From Siphonodentalium dalli (Eukaryota; Mollusca; Scaphopoda; Gadilida; Siphonodentaliidae), in assembly GCA_032622095.1 (NCBI GenBank), contig CP136064.1, forward strand, positions 40,511,912 through 40,575,911: a DNA stretch of 64,000 nucleotides. The letters are read 5' to 3'. This document shows, in pieces, positions 46,601 to 59,654 of this stretch. How positions within the stretch are numbered: the stretch's first letter is position 1; the number at the start of each line of letters is the position of its first letter. The notes under the pieces were generated by a model. That model saw only the letters and a program-made list of their open reading frames with translations, did no database searches and was not told where the DNA came from. The translations under genes and the position numbers were made by a program.

Positions 46601-49600
46601 AATCACTATTACTCGAAAAGTACAAGAAGTGGGACACCAAAACTTGGTAAGTAGGTTGGGGTACATGAGTTCTAACCATATGGCCCATAACGATTTTGTC
46701 CGCGCTTTCACCGAGGAGTTATCTCCCTTTATTTGAAAAAATGTCATTTTATTATCTCGGAAATTATAAGAAGCAGAGCATCGAAAATTAGACCGTATGC
46801 ACATCTCGATATGCACTACTGCCCACGGGCATAAAAACTTGTGTCCGCGCTTTCCCTGAAGAGTTACCGCCCATAGTTGGCAAACCTCTATTTTATTGTA
46901 CTCTGTTGTCCTCCCGTATTATTCCAGATAACTGCATTTGGTTTTTGTAGTCGTATTGACCGTTGTCAGCTTAGTCCAAGGAAGAAAATTTGACAGGGTT
47001 GGACATATATTTTTACAATAGGATGGGGGTGCCAAATTAAAAAAAAAAATTCGTTACGAATCTCGTCTATTTCTGTATATGGCTTGACTGTGTAAAGCTG
47101 ATCAAATACCGCGAAAAAAAATTGAAATCTGAGTAGAAATACCAGAGTTGTGGGCCCTCAAATTTGTTTTTGGGGGGACAATCGGGTTGTCGCCCTATCT
47201 CCTTTAAAACGGACAATCATTGCAAATAGTGACACACTTCTAAGTATCCAGACTATCTAGTGCTCGGTGTGAGCCAAATTTTGCCAGTGTCGGTTCAGTA
47301 TTGTGGTTCTGGGGAGGGGTGGTTTATGGTTCAATATTTTATTTAGTCTCCGAATCAGATGAAACTTGGAATATAACATCTACCCTACAAACTTATCACG
47401 ACGCTGAAAACAGATCTCAGATCCGTTGGAAAATGGCGGAGATTTGGACCCTCAAAGTTTGAACTTGGGCCCATATGCTTTCCAATAACCGAAATGTTTT
47501 TCGTCTCCGATTCAGATGAAATGCATTCCATACAATATATGTGAGCAGCAGATCACAAAACTGAAAACAATTTTTAAATCCATTGGAAAATAACGGAGTA
47601 ACGGGTCTTCAAAATTCGCATTTTGAGCCTGGGTTGACAATTTCCCAATCCCGTCACCCAATTTCGAGGCTGGGGTGGGGTCACTTGCAATCACTTGAGA
47701 TCAACATAAACATGGTAAGGACGTGATATAATCATCCTACTTCCTATTTTCCGTCCCTAAACTACGATGTTTTCAGCTCAAGATTCGCCCTATTATTATA
47801 CTTCCATGGTGTAACCAAGGAAGTATATTGTTTTTCTACTGAGGTCGTTTTCCGTTTATTTCGAAATACTCAGAAACTGATTGCAGTAGGAACGCGAAAT
47901 CTCTAGCGAATGTAGGCATCGAAGGTTTACTAAATATAATGGTATCAGGATTTCCGCCCAATGTTTCTTGGCGGAGTTATGGCCCTTTTGCGATTATTTT
48001 TCATTGTTATTATTATTATACTTGACACTTTTGTAATCACTATTACTCGAAAAGTACAAGAAGTAGGACACCAAAACTTGGTAAGTAGGTTGGGGTACAT
48101 GAGTTCTAACCATATGGCCCATAACGATTTTGTCCGCGCTTTCACCGAGGAGTTATCTCCCTTTATTTGAAAAAATGTCATTTTATTATCTCGGAAATTA
48201 TAAGAAGCAGAGCATCGAAAATTAGACCGTATGCACATCTCGATATGCACTACTGCCCACGGGCATAAAAACTTGTGTCCGCGCTTTCCCTGAAGAGTTA
48301 CCGCCCATAGTTGGCAAACCTCTATTTTATTGTACTCTGTTGTCCTCCCGTATTATTCCAGATAACTGCATTTGGTTTTTGTAGTCGTATTGACCGTTGT
48401 CAGCTTAGTCCAAGGATGAAAATTTGACAGGGTTGGACATATATTTTTACAATAGGATGGGGGTGCCAAATTAAAAAAAAAAATTCGTTACGAATCTCGT
48501 CTATTTCTGTATATGGCTTGACTGTGTAAAGCTGATCAAATACCGCGAAAAAAAATTGAAATCTGAGTAGAAATACCAGAGTTGTGGGCCCTCAAATTTG
48601 TTTTTGGGGGGACAATCGGGTTGTCGCCCTATCTCCTTTAAAACGGACAATCATTGCAAATAGTGACACACTTCTAAGTATCCAGACTATCTAGTGCTCG
48701 GTGTGAGCCAAATTTTGCCAGTGTCGGTTCAGTATTGTGGTTCTGGGGAGGGGTGGTTTATGGTTCAATATTTTATTTAGTCTCCGAATCAGATGAAACT
48801 TGGAATATAACATCTACCCTACAAACTTATCACGACGCTGAAAACAGATCTCAGATCCGTTGGAAAATGGCGGAGATTTGGACCCTCAAAGTTTGAACTT
48901 GGGCCCATATGCTTTCCAATAACCGAAATGTTTTTCGTCTCCGATTCAGATGAAATGCATTCCATACAATATATGTGAGCAGCAGATCACAAAACTGAAA
49001 ACAATTTTTAAATCCATTGGAAAATAACGGAGTAACGGGTCTTCAAAATTCGCATTTTGAGCCTGGGTTGACAATTTCCCAATCCCGTCACCCAATTTCG
49101 AGGCTGGGGTGGGGTCACTTGCAATCACTTGAGATCAACATAAACATGGTAAGGACGTGATATAATCATCCTACTTCCTATTTTCCGTCCCTAAACTACG
49201 ATGTTTTCAGCTCAAGATTCGCCCTATTATTATACTTCCATGGTGTAACCAAGGAAGTATATTGTTTTTCTACTGAGGTCGTTTTCCGTTTATTTCGAAA
49301 TACTCAGAAACTGATTGCAGTAGGAACGCGAAATCTCTAGCGAATGTAGGCATCGAAGGTTTACTAAATATAATGGTATCAGGATTTCCGCCCAATGTTT
49401 CTTGGCGGAGTTATGGCCCTTTTGCGATTATTTTTCATTGTTATTATTATTATACTTGACACTTTTGTAATCACTATTACTCGAAAAGTACAAGAAGTAG
49501 GACACCAAAACTTGGTAAGTAGGTTGGGGTACATGAGTTCTAACCATATGGCCCATAACGATTTTGTCCGCGCTTTCACCGAGGAGTTATCTCCCTTTAT

Positions 49601-52600
49601 TTGAAAAAATGTCATTTTATTATCTCGGAAATTATAAGAAGCAGAGCATCGAAAATTAGACCGTATGCACATCTCGATATGCACTACTGCCCACGGGCAT
49701 AAAAACTTGTGTCCGCGCTTTCCCTGAAGAGTTACCGCCCATAGTTGGCAAACCTCTATTTTATTGTACTCTGTTGTCCTCCCGTATTATTCCAGATAAC
49801 TGCATTTGGTTTTTGTAGTCGTATTGACCGTTGTCAGCTTAGTCCAAGGATGAAAATTTGACAGGGTTGGACATATATTTTTACAATAGGATGGGGGTGC
49901 CAAATTAAAAAAAAAAATTCGTTACGAATCTCGTCTATTTCTGTATATGGCTTGACTGTGTAAAGCTGATCAAATACCGCGAAAAAAAATTGAAATCTGA
50001 GTAGAAATACCAGAGTTGTGGGCCCTCAAATTTGTTTTTGGGGGGACAATCGGGTTGTCGCCCTATCTCCTTTAAAACGGACAATCATTGCAAATAGTGA
50101 CACACTTCTAAGTATCCAGACTATCTAGTGCTCGGTGTGAGCCAAATTTTGCCAGTGTCGGTTCAGTATTGTGGTTCTGGGGAGGGGTGGTTTATGGTTC
50201 AATATTTTATTTAGTCTCCGAATCAGATGAAACTTGGAATATAACATCTACCCTACAAACTTATCACGACGCTGAAAACAGATCTCAGATCCGTTGGAAA
50301 ATGGCGGAGATTTGGACCCTCAAAGTTTGAACTTGGGCCCATATGCTTTCCAATAACCGAAATGTTTTTCGTCTCCGATTCAGATGAAATGCATTCCATA
50401 CAATATATGTGAGCAGCAGATCACAAAACTGAAAACAATTTTTAAATCCATTGGAAAATAACGGAGTTACGGGTCTTCAAAATTCGCATTTTGAGCCTGG
50501 GTTGACAATTTCCCAATCCCGTCACCCAATTTCGAGGCAGGGGTGGGGTCACTTGCAATCACTTGAGATTAACATAAACATGGTAAGGACGTGATATAAT
50601 CATCCTACTTCCTATTTTCCGTCCCTAAACTACGATGTTTTCAGCTCAAGATTCGCCCTATTATTATACTTCCATGGTGTAACCAAGGAAGTATATTGTT
50701 TTTCTACTGAGGTCGTTTTCCGTTTATTTCGAAATACTCAGAAACTGATTGCAGTAGGAACGCGAAATCTCTAGCGAATGTAGGCATCGAAGGTTTACTA
50801 AATATAATGGTATCAGGATTTCCGCCCAATGTTTCTTGGCGGAGTTATGGCCCTTTTGCGATTATTTTTCATTGTTATTATTATTATACTTGACACTTTT
50901 GTAATCACTATTACTCGAAAAGTACAAGAAGTAGGACACCAAAACTTGGTAAGTAGGTTGGGGTACATGAGTTCTAACCATATGGCCCATAACGATTTTG
51001 TCCGCGCTTTCACCGAGGAGTTATCTCCCTTTATTTGAAAAAATGTCATTTTATTATCTCGGAAATTATAAGAAGCAGAGCATCGAAAATTAGACCGTAT
51101 GCACATCTCGATATGCACTACTGCCCACGGGCATAAAAACTTGTGTCCGCGCTTTCCCTGAAGAGTTACCGCCCATAGTTGGCAAACCTCTATTTTATTG
51201 TACTCTGTTGTCCTCCCGTATTATTCCAGATAACTGCATTTGGTTTTTGTAGTCGTATTGACCGTTGTCAGCTTAGTCCAAGGAAGAAAATTTGACAGGG
51301 TTGGACATATATTTTTACAATAGGATGGGGGTGCCAAATTAAAAAAAAAATTCGTTACGAATCTCGTCTATTTCTGTATATGGCTTGACTGTGTAAAGCT
51401 GATCAAATACCGCGAAAAAAAATTGAAATCTGAGTAGAAATACCAGAGTTGTGGGCCCTCAAATTTGTTTTTGGGGGGACAATCGGGTTGTCGCCCTATC
51501 TCCTTTAAAACGGACAATCATTGCAAATAGTGACACACTTCTAAGTATCCAGACTATCTAGTGCTCGGTGTGAGCCAAATTTTGCCAGTGTCGGTTCAGT
51601 ATTGTGGTTCTGGGGAGGGGTGGTTTATGGTTCAATATTTTATTTAGTCTCCGAATCAGATGAAACTTGGAATATAACATCTACCCTACAAACTTATCAC
51701 GACGCTGAAAACAGATCTCAGATCCGTTGGAAAATGGCGGAGATTTGGACCCTCAAAGTTTGAACTTGGGCCCATATGCTTTCCAATAACCGAAATGTTT
51801 TTCGTCTCCGATTCAGATGAAATGCATTCCATACAATATATGTGAGCAGCAGATCACAAAACTGAAAACAATTTTTAAATCCATTGGAAAATAACGGAGT
51901 AACGGGTCTTCAAAATTCGCATTTTGAGCCTGGGTTGACAATTTCCCAATCCCGTCACCCAATTTCGAGGCTGGGGTGGGGTCACTTGCAATCACTTGAG
52001 ATCAACATAAACATGGTAAGGACGTGATATAATCATCCTACTTCCTATTTTCCGTCCCTAAACTACGATGTTTTCAGCTCAAGATTCGCCCTATTATTAT
52101 ACTTCCATGGTGTAACCAAGGAAGTATATTGTTTTTCTACTGAGGTCGTTTTCCGTTTATTTCGAAATACTCAGAAACTGATTGCAGTAGGAACGCGAAA
52201 TCTCTAGCGAATGTAGGCATCGAAGGTTTACTAAATATAATGGTATCAGGATTTCCGCCCAATGTTTCTTGGCGGAGTTATGGCCCTTTTGCGATTATTT
52301 TTCATTGTTATTATTATTATACTTGACACTTTTGTAATCACTATTACTCGAAAAGTACAAGAAGTAGGACACCAAAACTTGGTAAGTAGGTTGGGGTACA
52401 TGAGTTCTAACCATATGGCCCATAACGATTTTGTCCGCGCTTTCACCGAGGAGTTATCTCCCTTTATTTGAAAAAATGTCATTTTATTATCTCGGAAATT
52501 ATAAGAAGCAGAGCATCGAAAATTAGACCGTATGCACATCTCGATATGCACTACTGCCCACGGGCATAAAAACTTGTGTCCGCGCTTTCCCTGAAGAGTT

Positions 52601-55478
52601 ACCGCCCATAGTTGGCAAACCTCTATTTTATTGTACTCTGTTGTCCTCCCGTATTATTCCAGATAACTGCATTTGGTTTTTGTAGTCGTATTGACCGTTG
52701 TCAGCTTAGTCCAAGGAAGAAAATTTGACAGGGTTGGACATATATTTTTACAATAGGATGGGGGTGCCAAATTAAAAAAAAAAATTCGTTACGAATCTCG
52801 TCTATTTCTGTATATGGCTTGACTGTGTAAAGCTGATCAAATACCGCGAAAAAAAATTGAAATCTGAGTAGAAATACCAGAGTTGTGGGCCCTCAAATTT
52901 GTTTTTGGGGGGACAATCGGGTTGTCGCCCTATCTCCTTTAAAACGGACAATCATTGCAAATAGTGACACACTTCTAAGTATCCAGACTATCTAGTGCTC
53001 GGTGTGAGCCAAATTTTGCCAGTGTCGGTTCAGTATTGTGGTTCTGGGGAGGGGTGGTTTATGGTTCAATATTTTATTTAGTCTCCGAATCAGATGAAAC
53101 TTGGAATATAACATCTACCCTACAAACTTATCACGACGCTGAAAACAGATCTCAGATCCGTTGGAAAATGGCGGAGATTTGGACCCTCAAAGTTTGAACT
53201 TGGGCCCATATGCTTTCCAATAACCGAAATGTTTTTCGTCTCCGATTCAGATGAAATGCATTCCATACAATATATGTGAGCAGCAGATCACAAAACTGAA
53301 AACAATTTTTAAATCCATTGGAAAATAACGGAGTAACGGGTCTTCAAAATTCGCATTTTGAGCCTGGGTTGACAATTTCCCAATCCCGTCACCCAATTTC
53401 GAGGCTGGGGTGGGGTCACTTGCAATCACTTGAGATCAACATAAACATGGTAAGGACGTGATATAATCATCCTACTTCCTATTTTCCGTCCCTAAACTAC
53501 GATGTTTTCAGCTCAAGATTCGCCCTATTATTATACTTCCATGGTGTAACCAAGGAAGTATATTGTTTTTCTACTGAGGTCGTTTTCCGTTTATTTCGAA
53601 ATACTCAGAAACTGATTGCAGTAGGAACGCGAAATCTCTAGCGAATGTAGGCATCGAAGGTTTACTAAATATAATGGTATCAGGATTTCCGCCCAATGTT
53701 TCTTGGCGGAGTTATGGCCCTTTTGCGATTATTTTTCATTGTTATTATTATTATACTTGACACTTTTGTAATCACTATTACTCGAAAAGTACAAGAAGTA
53801 GGACACCAAAACTTGGTAAGTAGGTTGGGGTACATGAGTTCTAACCATATGGCCCATAACGATTTTGTCCGCGCTTTCACCGAGGAGTTATCTCCCTTTA
53901 TTTGAAAAAATGTCATTTTATTATCTCGGAAATTATAAGAAGCAGAGCATCGAAAATTAGACCGTATGCACATCTCGATATGCACTACTGCCCACGGGCA
54001 TAAAAACTTGTGTCCGCGCTTTCCCTGAAGAGTTACCGCCCATAGTTGGCAAACCTCTATTTTATTGTACTCTGTTGTCCTCCCGTATTATTCCAGATAA
54101 CTGCATTTGGTTTTTGTAGTCGTATTGACCGTTGTCAGCTTAGTCCAAGGAAGAAAATTTGACAGGGTTGGACATATATTTTTACAATAGGATGGGGGTG
54201 CCAAATTAAAAAAAAAAATTCGTTACGAATCTCGTCTATTTCTGTATATGGCTTGACTGTGTAAAGCTGATCAAATACCGCGAAAAAAAATTGAAATCTG
54301 AGTAGAAATACCAGAGTTGTGGGCCCTCAAATTTGTTTTTGGGGGGACAATCGGGTTGTCGCCCTATCTCCTTTAAAACGGACAATCATTGCAAATAGTG
54401 ACACACTTCTAAGTATCCAGACTATCTAGTGCTCGGTGTGAGCCAAATTTTGCCAGTGTCGGTTCAGTATTGTGGTTCTGGGGAGGGGTGGTTTATGGTT
54501 CAATATTTTATTTAGTCTCCGAATCAGATGAAACTTGGAATATAACATCTACCCTACAAACTTATCACGACGCTGAAAACAGATCTCAGATCCGTTGGAA
54601 AATGGCGGAGATTTGGACCCTCAAAGTTTGAACTTGGGCCCATATGCTTTCCAATAACCGAAATGTTTTTCGTCTCCGATTCAGATGAAATGCATTCCAT
54701 ACAATATATGTGAGCAGCAGATCACAAAACTGAAAACAATTTTTAAATCCATTGGAAAATAACGGAGTAACGGGTCTTCAAAATTCGCATTTTGAGCCTG
54801 GGTTGACAATTTCCCAATCCCGTCACCCAATTTCGAGGCTGGGGTGGGGTCACTTGCAATCACTTGAGATCAACATAAACATGGTAAGGACGTGATATAA
54901 TCATCCTACTTCCTATTTTCCGTCCCTAAACTACGATGTTTTCAGCTCAAGATTCGCCCTATTATTATACTTCCATGGTGTAACCAAGGAAGTATATTGT
55001 TTTTCTACTGAGGTCGTTTTCCGTTTATTTCGAAATACTCAGAAACTGATTGCAGTAGGAACGCGAAATCTCTAGCGAATGTAGGCATCGAAGGTTTACT
55101 AAATATAATGGTATCAGGATTTCCGCCCAATGTTTCTTGGCGGAGTTATGGCCCTTTTGCGATTATTTTTCATTGTTATTATTATTATACTTGACACTTT
55201 TGTAATCACTATTACTCGAAAAGTACAAGAAGTAGGACACCAAAACTTGGTAAGTAGGTTGGGGTACATGAGTTCTAACCATATGGCCCATAACGATTTT
55301 GTCCGCGCTTTCACCGAGGAGTTATCTCCCTTTATTTGAAAAAATGTCATTTTATTATCTCGGAAATTATAAGAAGCAGAGCATCGAAAATTAGACCGTA
55401 TGCACATCTCGATATGCACTACTGCCCACGGGCATAAAAACTTGTGTCCGCGCTTTCCCTGAAGAGTTACTGCCCATA
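40622..55478. repeat. megasatellite: ten 1434-bp units and part of an eleventh, head to tail
   Basis: Unit starts (ATTATTATACTTCCATGGTG) lie at 40622, 42056, 43490, 44924, 46358, 47792, 49226, 50660, 52093, 53527 and 54961. One unit is 1433 bp, having lost an A in the A-run near 51345. The last copy stops near 55478. Units differ by only a handful of substitutions (over 99% alike by eye). Each contains short frames repeated in every unit: 69 codons on + (40791-41000 in unit 1), 101 codons on - (40775-41080) and 60 codons on - (41776-41958). They overlap one another and show no domains. The 60-codon frame is cut by the same substitution in units 4 and 7, so selection on it is not evident. Inside a unit, phrases such as GGAGTTATGGCCCTTT (40803), GGAGTTATCTCCCTTT (40979), GAGTTACCGCCCATA (41125) and GAGTTGTGGGCCCTCA (41409) suggest descent from an older, shorter satellite. 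Confidence 0.98.
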
Positions 55479-55659
55479 AATAGGGACACACTACACACCA
55501 GGATGAATAAACCAAGTGTTTTTTTTGTTTTGTTTTTTTTTTTATAAGTACAGAGCTCTAAACTTTTTATAGCATATTCCGAATTGGACGAGAGATTCGG
55601 ACTCGAATATACCGCTTAAACATGTTTTTACCCAGGACTTTCCGTGTTACGGGGTACGG
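55479..55659. other. right flank of the array
   Basis: Sequence diverges from the unit at about 55471-55479. A T-rich tract follows at 55518-55543. No duplicate of the left flank was seen. Confidence 0.5.
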
Positions 55660-56430
55660 AAATATTGCAACTATTTTTCCCGCCAAATCCAAACCGGCTG
55701 ATTAAAGAGCAAGATAATGTCGTAGCAGGTACGTTGACATACTTTATGTACGTCCCAGAAGTTTGACGGCTATACTGTAAATGTAACATGCCCAACGGAG
55801 AATGCGTGTCAGGGTGGGTTGAGACATTTGGAAAATTCCACGAAAATTGCAAAGGGGGGAAATTCAAACATCGAGATAAATTTTTTTAACGAATTTTCAG
55901 ATGGAACGGTTTACTCGTGACAACACTATATATCATAAATGTGTTTACTTATGTAGTCTATCACTAACCGATTTTTAGCCCCAAATCCAAACGGGCTAAT
56001 GTAGAGCGAGTTTCTCGCAGGCGCATGTAAGCCGGTATACTGTAGGTACGCCTACTAAATTTGACCGCTCTACTATAAACGCAACCTGCTCAAGGGAGTG
56101 TTTGTGTCGAGTGGGTTCAGATTTGGCAAATTCCACCGAAGATCAAATGGGGAAAATTACTCCGAAAATCAGATATTGAGATACAAACTTTTCGACGAGT
56201 GAGTGTGATAAGTAGTATAGAAACGCAAGATTAGGACGCTTTTTAAAGATTTAGATTGGACGGTTTAACCCTGGTAGCGTTTAACGTTGTAACGGGTGAT
56301 ATATAATACTCAAATTCAAACCCTCTCTTCATGACGCAAATTCAAACGGACTTGTCTAATAGCAAGGCAAATGCATGAACATGCTCACCGATATACTATA
56401 CAGGTATGTCCGTTCTACTATAAAAGTAAA
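55660..56430. repeat. degenerate satellite of about 310 bp, 2.5 copies
   Basis: CCAAATCCAAACCGGCTGAT (55684), CCAAATCCAAACGGGCTAAT (55982) and GCAAATTCAAACGGACTTGT (56337) start related blocks with TACTATAAA, GGGAAATTC and GATGGAACGGTTTA-like phrases. Confidence 0.7.
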
Positions 56431-57595
56431 CTATTGTTACGATTTGACCTGTCCAAAACACTCCCCGGACAAAAGTTTTCCTAGGTATCAAATTTTGTCG
56501 AAATCCGTTCGTTTTACCCGATTTGACCTTGAACTGACCATTTCGAAGGTCAATGTTAGGTCGGGCCACAATTGGACCCACCCAAAAGACTCCCCGGATA
56601 AAAGTACCCCTAGGTATCAAATTTCGTTGAAATCAGTCTGTTTTGCCCTATTTGACCTTGTATTTACATTTTTGAAGGCCAAGGTCATGTCGGGGGTCGC
56701 AATTTGACCCGTCCGAAACACTCCATGAATAAAAGTACCCATATTTATCAAATTTTGTCAAAATCCGTCCAGCAGTTTTCCCGGTCATAGCTAACAGACA
56801 AACAAACAGACAGACAGAAGTCCCAAAATATATATTAAACTAGCAGGTGGACCCGACTTCGACCGAGCTCTTTCCCCTTTGGTTTTCGGCGAATTGCGCG
56901 ATTTGACCTTGAATTGTCAATTTTGAAGGTCAATGTAAGGTGGAGTCACGATTTGACCCGTCCAAAACACTGCCCGGAAAAAAGTACCCGACAGAAGTAC
57001 CCGTCGAAATCCATCCTGTTTTACCCGATTTGACCTTGAAGTGATCACTTTGAAGGTCAAGGTCGGGTCGGGGTCACGATATAACCCGTCCAAAACACCC
57101 AGTGGACAAACGTAACCATAGATATCAAATTTCATGGAAATCCCATCAAAATTCGCGATTTTACCTTGAATTGACCCGATTTTAAGGTCACGTCGCACGG
57201 GCAAATGAATAGGCATATGAGACTCCCCATACTAAAGTATCCCTAGACACTAATTTTAATTGAAATCCACGGCGTTTGACCTTGAAGTGACCCGATTTCA
57301 AGGTCAATGTCACGTCGCACGGGCAAATTAATAGGCATATGCCACTCCCCGGCCGTATGTACCCCCACATACCAAGTTTCATCAAAATCCCGTGATATTC
57401 CGGCGTTTGACCTTGAAATGACCCGATTTCAAGGTCAAGGTCACGTCGCACGGGCAAATTAATATGCCTATGCCACTCCCCGACCGAAAGTACCTCCACA
57501 TACCAAGTTTCATCGATATCGGTTCGGCCGTTTTCGAGTTCATCGCGATCACACACACACACACCCTGATCTTCAAAAATGGATAATAGATTTAG
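56431..57595. repeat. TGACCTTGA-rich tandem repeat, plus orientation
   Basis: Repeating phrases TTTGACCTTGAACTGACC, TTCGAAGGTCAATG and CCCGTCCAAAACACTCCCCG, then from about 57160 shorter units GACCTTGAAGTGACCCGATT, TCAAGGTCAATGTCACGTCG. ACAGACAAACAGACAGACAG lies at 56788-56818 and ACACACACACAC at 57552-57562. GTGGACCCGACTTCGACCG at 56847 is the same end as at 35409 and 63287 (reverse). Translated frames here are repeat artefacts. Confidence 0.85.
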
Positions 57596-57679
57596 AAATG
57601 ACAATGCAAGTGCACCATCGGATCAAAAGGCACCAATATGCATTCGTATAAAGAGGAACACATACACACGCATAACACT

Positions 57680-57705
57680 CACATGGGATGGGATGGGATG
57701 GGATA
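57680..57705. repeat. GGGAT simple repeat
   Basis: Five copies of GGGAT or GGATG in a row. Confidence 0.8.
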
Positions 57706-57744
57706 CCATGGAAGTATATCTGATTCCATGGAATCTGACCTCTA

Positions 57745-57850
57745 GTTTTTATTGTAATTAATCGATTCTGATAACTAAAGCGTATCTTGAAGAAATGTTG
57801 TTGTTGTATCTTGATGATATGGGGACCGTCTGATCGGATTGAGAAATTTT
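57745..57850. repeat. right half of the 26285-type TTAA MITE
   Basis: AATTAATCGATTCTGATAAC, the GTTGTTGTTGTATCTTGATG tract and GGGGACCGTCTGATCGGATT match 26425-26513. The left half is missing. Confidence 0.8.
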
Positions 57851-58770
57851 AATTAGCATGTCGCGTGTCCAAGCTTTTGTCGACGACTATTGAGAATGTC
57901 AACAACGGGATTATATTACATAAACCTACACAACCTAGGTGAACGTCACTCTCTTCTCATAACATAAATCCATTGGCATTGAATGTACATCGGGTCAATA
58001 GAGTTACGTGTACGTGTACCTCCCGCATGACATTCTCAAAATGGCGACCGCATTGGTTCGAAGATAACAGTTTTTTCGTGGGGTTTTTAATTTCTTGGTT
58101 ATCAACAACCACGAAAACCACGAAAATTGAACCACCACGATTAAATGTACTTTTACAGTACCATCTTTCCGGAAATGATATATCGCAGTGATAACGGAGA
58201 GGGCGCTGCATGGAGTTTGGCAGAGGCGTACATTAAAGGTACTCAATCAGATCAGCGTTAATTTGGATAATGGATCTTTAATTATATACGCCTACAGTGC
58301 GGATGCGCAATTTCCGGCGGATCGCCGAGGTGTCTGCACTTCTATTAGTTGGATAGTTGGACTTGATTGTAAGTATTGGGGGTTTGGGGGCGACAGTTAG
58401 TACCGGCGGACCCACGAATTTACAAACCCATGGAAAAGTAATAAATGGCTGAACCACGAAAATTGATACCAACTTGACGAATTTAAAGCCATTCACAGTA
58501 CTTTGCGGACCGATACATCTATTTTTACGTATCGTTGGAACTATATATAGGCAGCCTAATATCTTCTTTTGACCACCAAAAGTTTGCAATAATGGTAATT
58601 CTTTCGATATTGATAAGAACAATATGAACTGAGCCAGACATAGACAATTTTAATCCTATAAAACATATGAACTAAGATCATGTCAGAAATCCTCACCAAA
58701 TGCCCTTGTGGCAGTGGTATCTCAGCGAAGCATGGGAGATAACTCTACATCTACCATATGCGCATGGAAG
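57851..58770. other. mostly unassigned, with one solo MITE end
   Basis: TTAA followed by AGGTACTCAATCAGATCAG at 58233-58256 is an end of the 26285 family. Otherwise no gene or repeat recognised. Confidence 0.45.
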
Positions 58771-58995
58771 TGGCGACAGTGGCGGTTGGGTGTGTCTCAC
58801 TTTGGCCAAAATGTTCAACAGTTGAAAATTGCACGCCTGTCACAACGTTATTATAAGGGTGTTAGGTTGGGAATTTCCAGCATTGTTTTAGCTTGATACC
58901 GTTGGGAAATTTCAAGGAGTGCACATGGAATCTCCCGGACTTTCGGTCTGGTTCAAGGGGTGTGTATATATAGTTGGAAGTTCCAAGATGGACAG
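58771..58995. repeat. GGGACGTGGC family fragment
   Basis: TCACTTTGGCCAAAATGTTC, GTTGAAAATTGCACGCCTGT and GGGAAATTTCAAGGAGTGCA parallel 18030-18190. Confidence 0.5.
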
Positions 58996-59144
58996 TACAC
59001 CCACAATGGAGACTCATATACAAAATTAAATGATTTAGTAACCAGTGCCGGCATAAAGCTATAGACTCAGAGGTTGCTTGAAGTTGCCATCATCTAACTC
59101 AGTAGCTACACAGCTGGGCTACATGCATATACCGGTATAATACA

Positions 59145-59392
59145 AGAAAACCATAGTCAGAAATGGTAACGCCACCAAGATCGTATTATTAGCCATAAAT
59201 ATAAATCATAATATAAAATATATTGGTTACATGAATGGACCGCCTCAGAATTCCGTTAAGATAAGTAATTCTTCAAATTATTACAATGAACTACGGCTTA
59301 TAAATTACTGCAGGTTTCTCATTCGCCACACCAGAATGCTTCTAAATGCGGATCAAAGCTAAGAGTGCGTGGCACAGCCATTGTTCATAGAC
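59145..59392 (+). mobile_element. composite repeat copy, truncated
   Basis: AGAAAACCATAGTCAGAAAT through CTTCTAAATGCGGATCAAAG and CACAGCCATTGTTCATA; homology stops near 59392, before the RT part. Confidence 0.8.
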
Positions 59393-59654
59393 ATTTTACA
59401 GATAGCGAGAATGATGCATGCTGGGAACGAAAGCATCCACAGCAAAGCCATGTGCTTACGGAGGCATGCGTTTATTATAGGGGATTTATGGTACGTGGGC
59501 CTATAAAACTAATTATAACTTTGTTATCTGTCATAGTTTATGCGTGAAATTTTAAACATATATACCTGGACATCTACCCCTTCCAGAATGTTGAAAAACA
59601 TTTTCAGTTGCTCATCGTATTTTTATAGACGAAATAGTCCGAAATTCCAGAAAA

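Noticed and set aside
40622-55478. rDNA, histone or other multicopy gene cluster
   Set aside because: No rRNA, histone, 5S or snRNA features were recognised in the 1434-bp unit, and its frames are short and overlapping.
56375-57604. Several frames of 75-140 codons on both strands
   Set aside because: They all derive from the TGACCTTGA repeat; similar residues recur with the DNA repeat and there are no domains.
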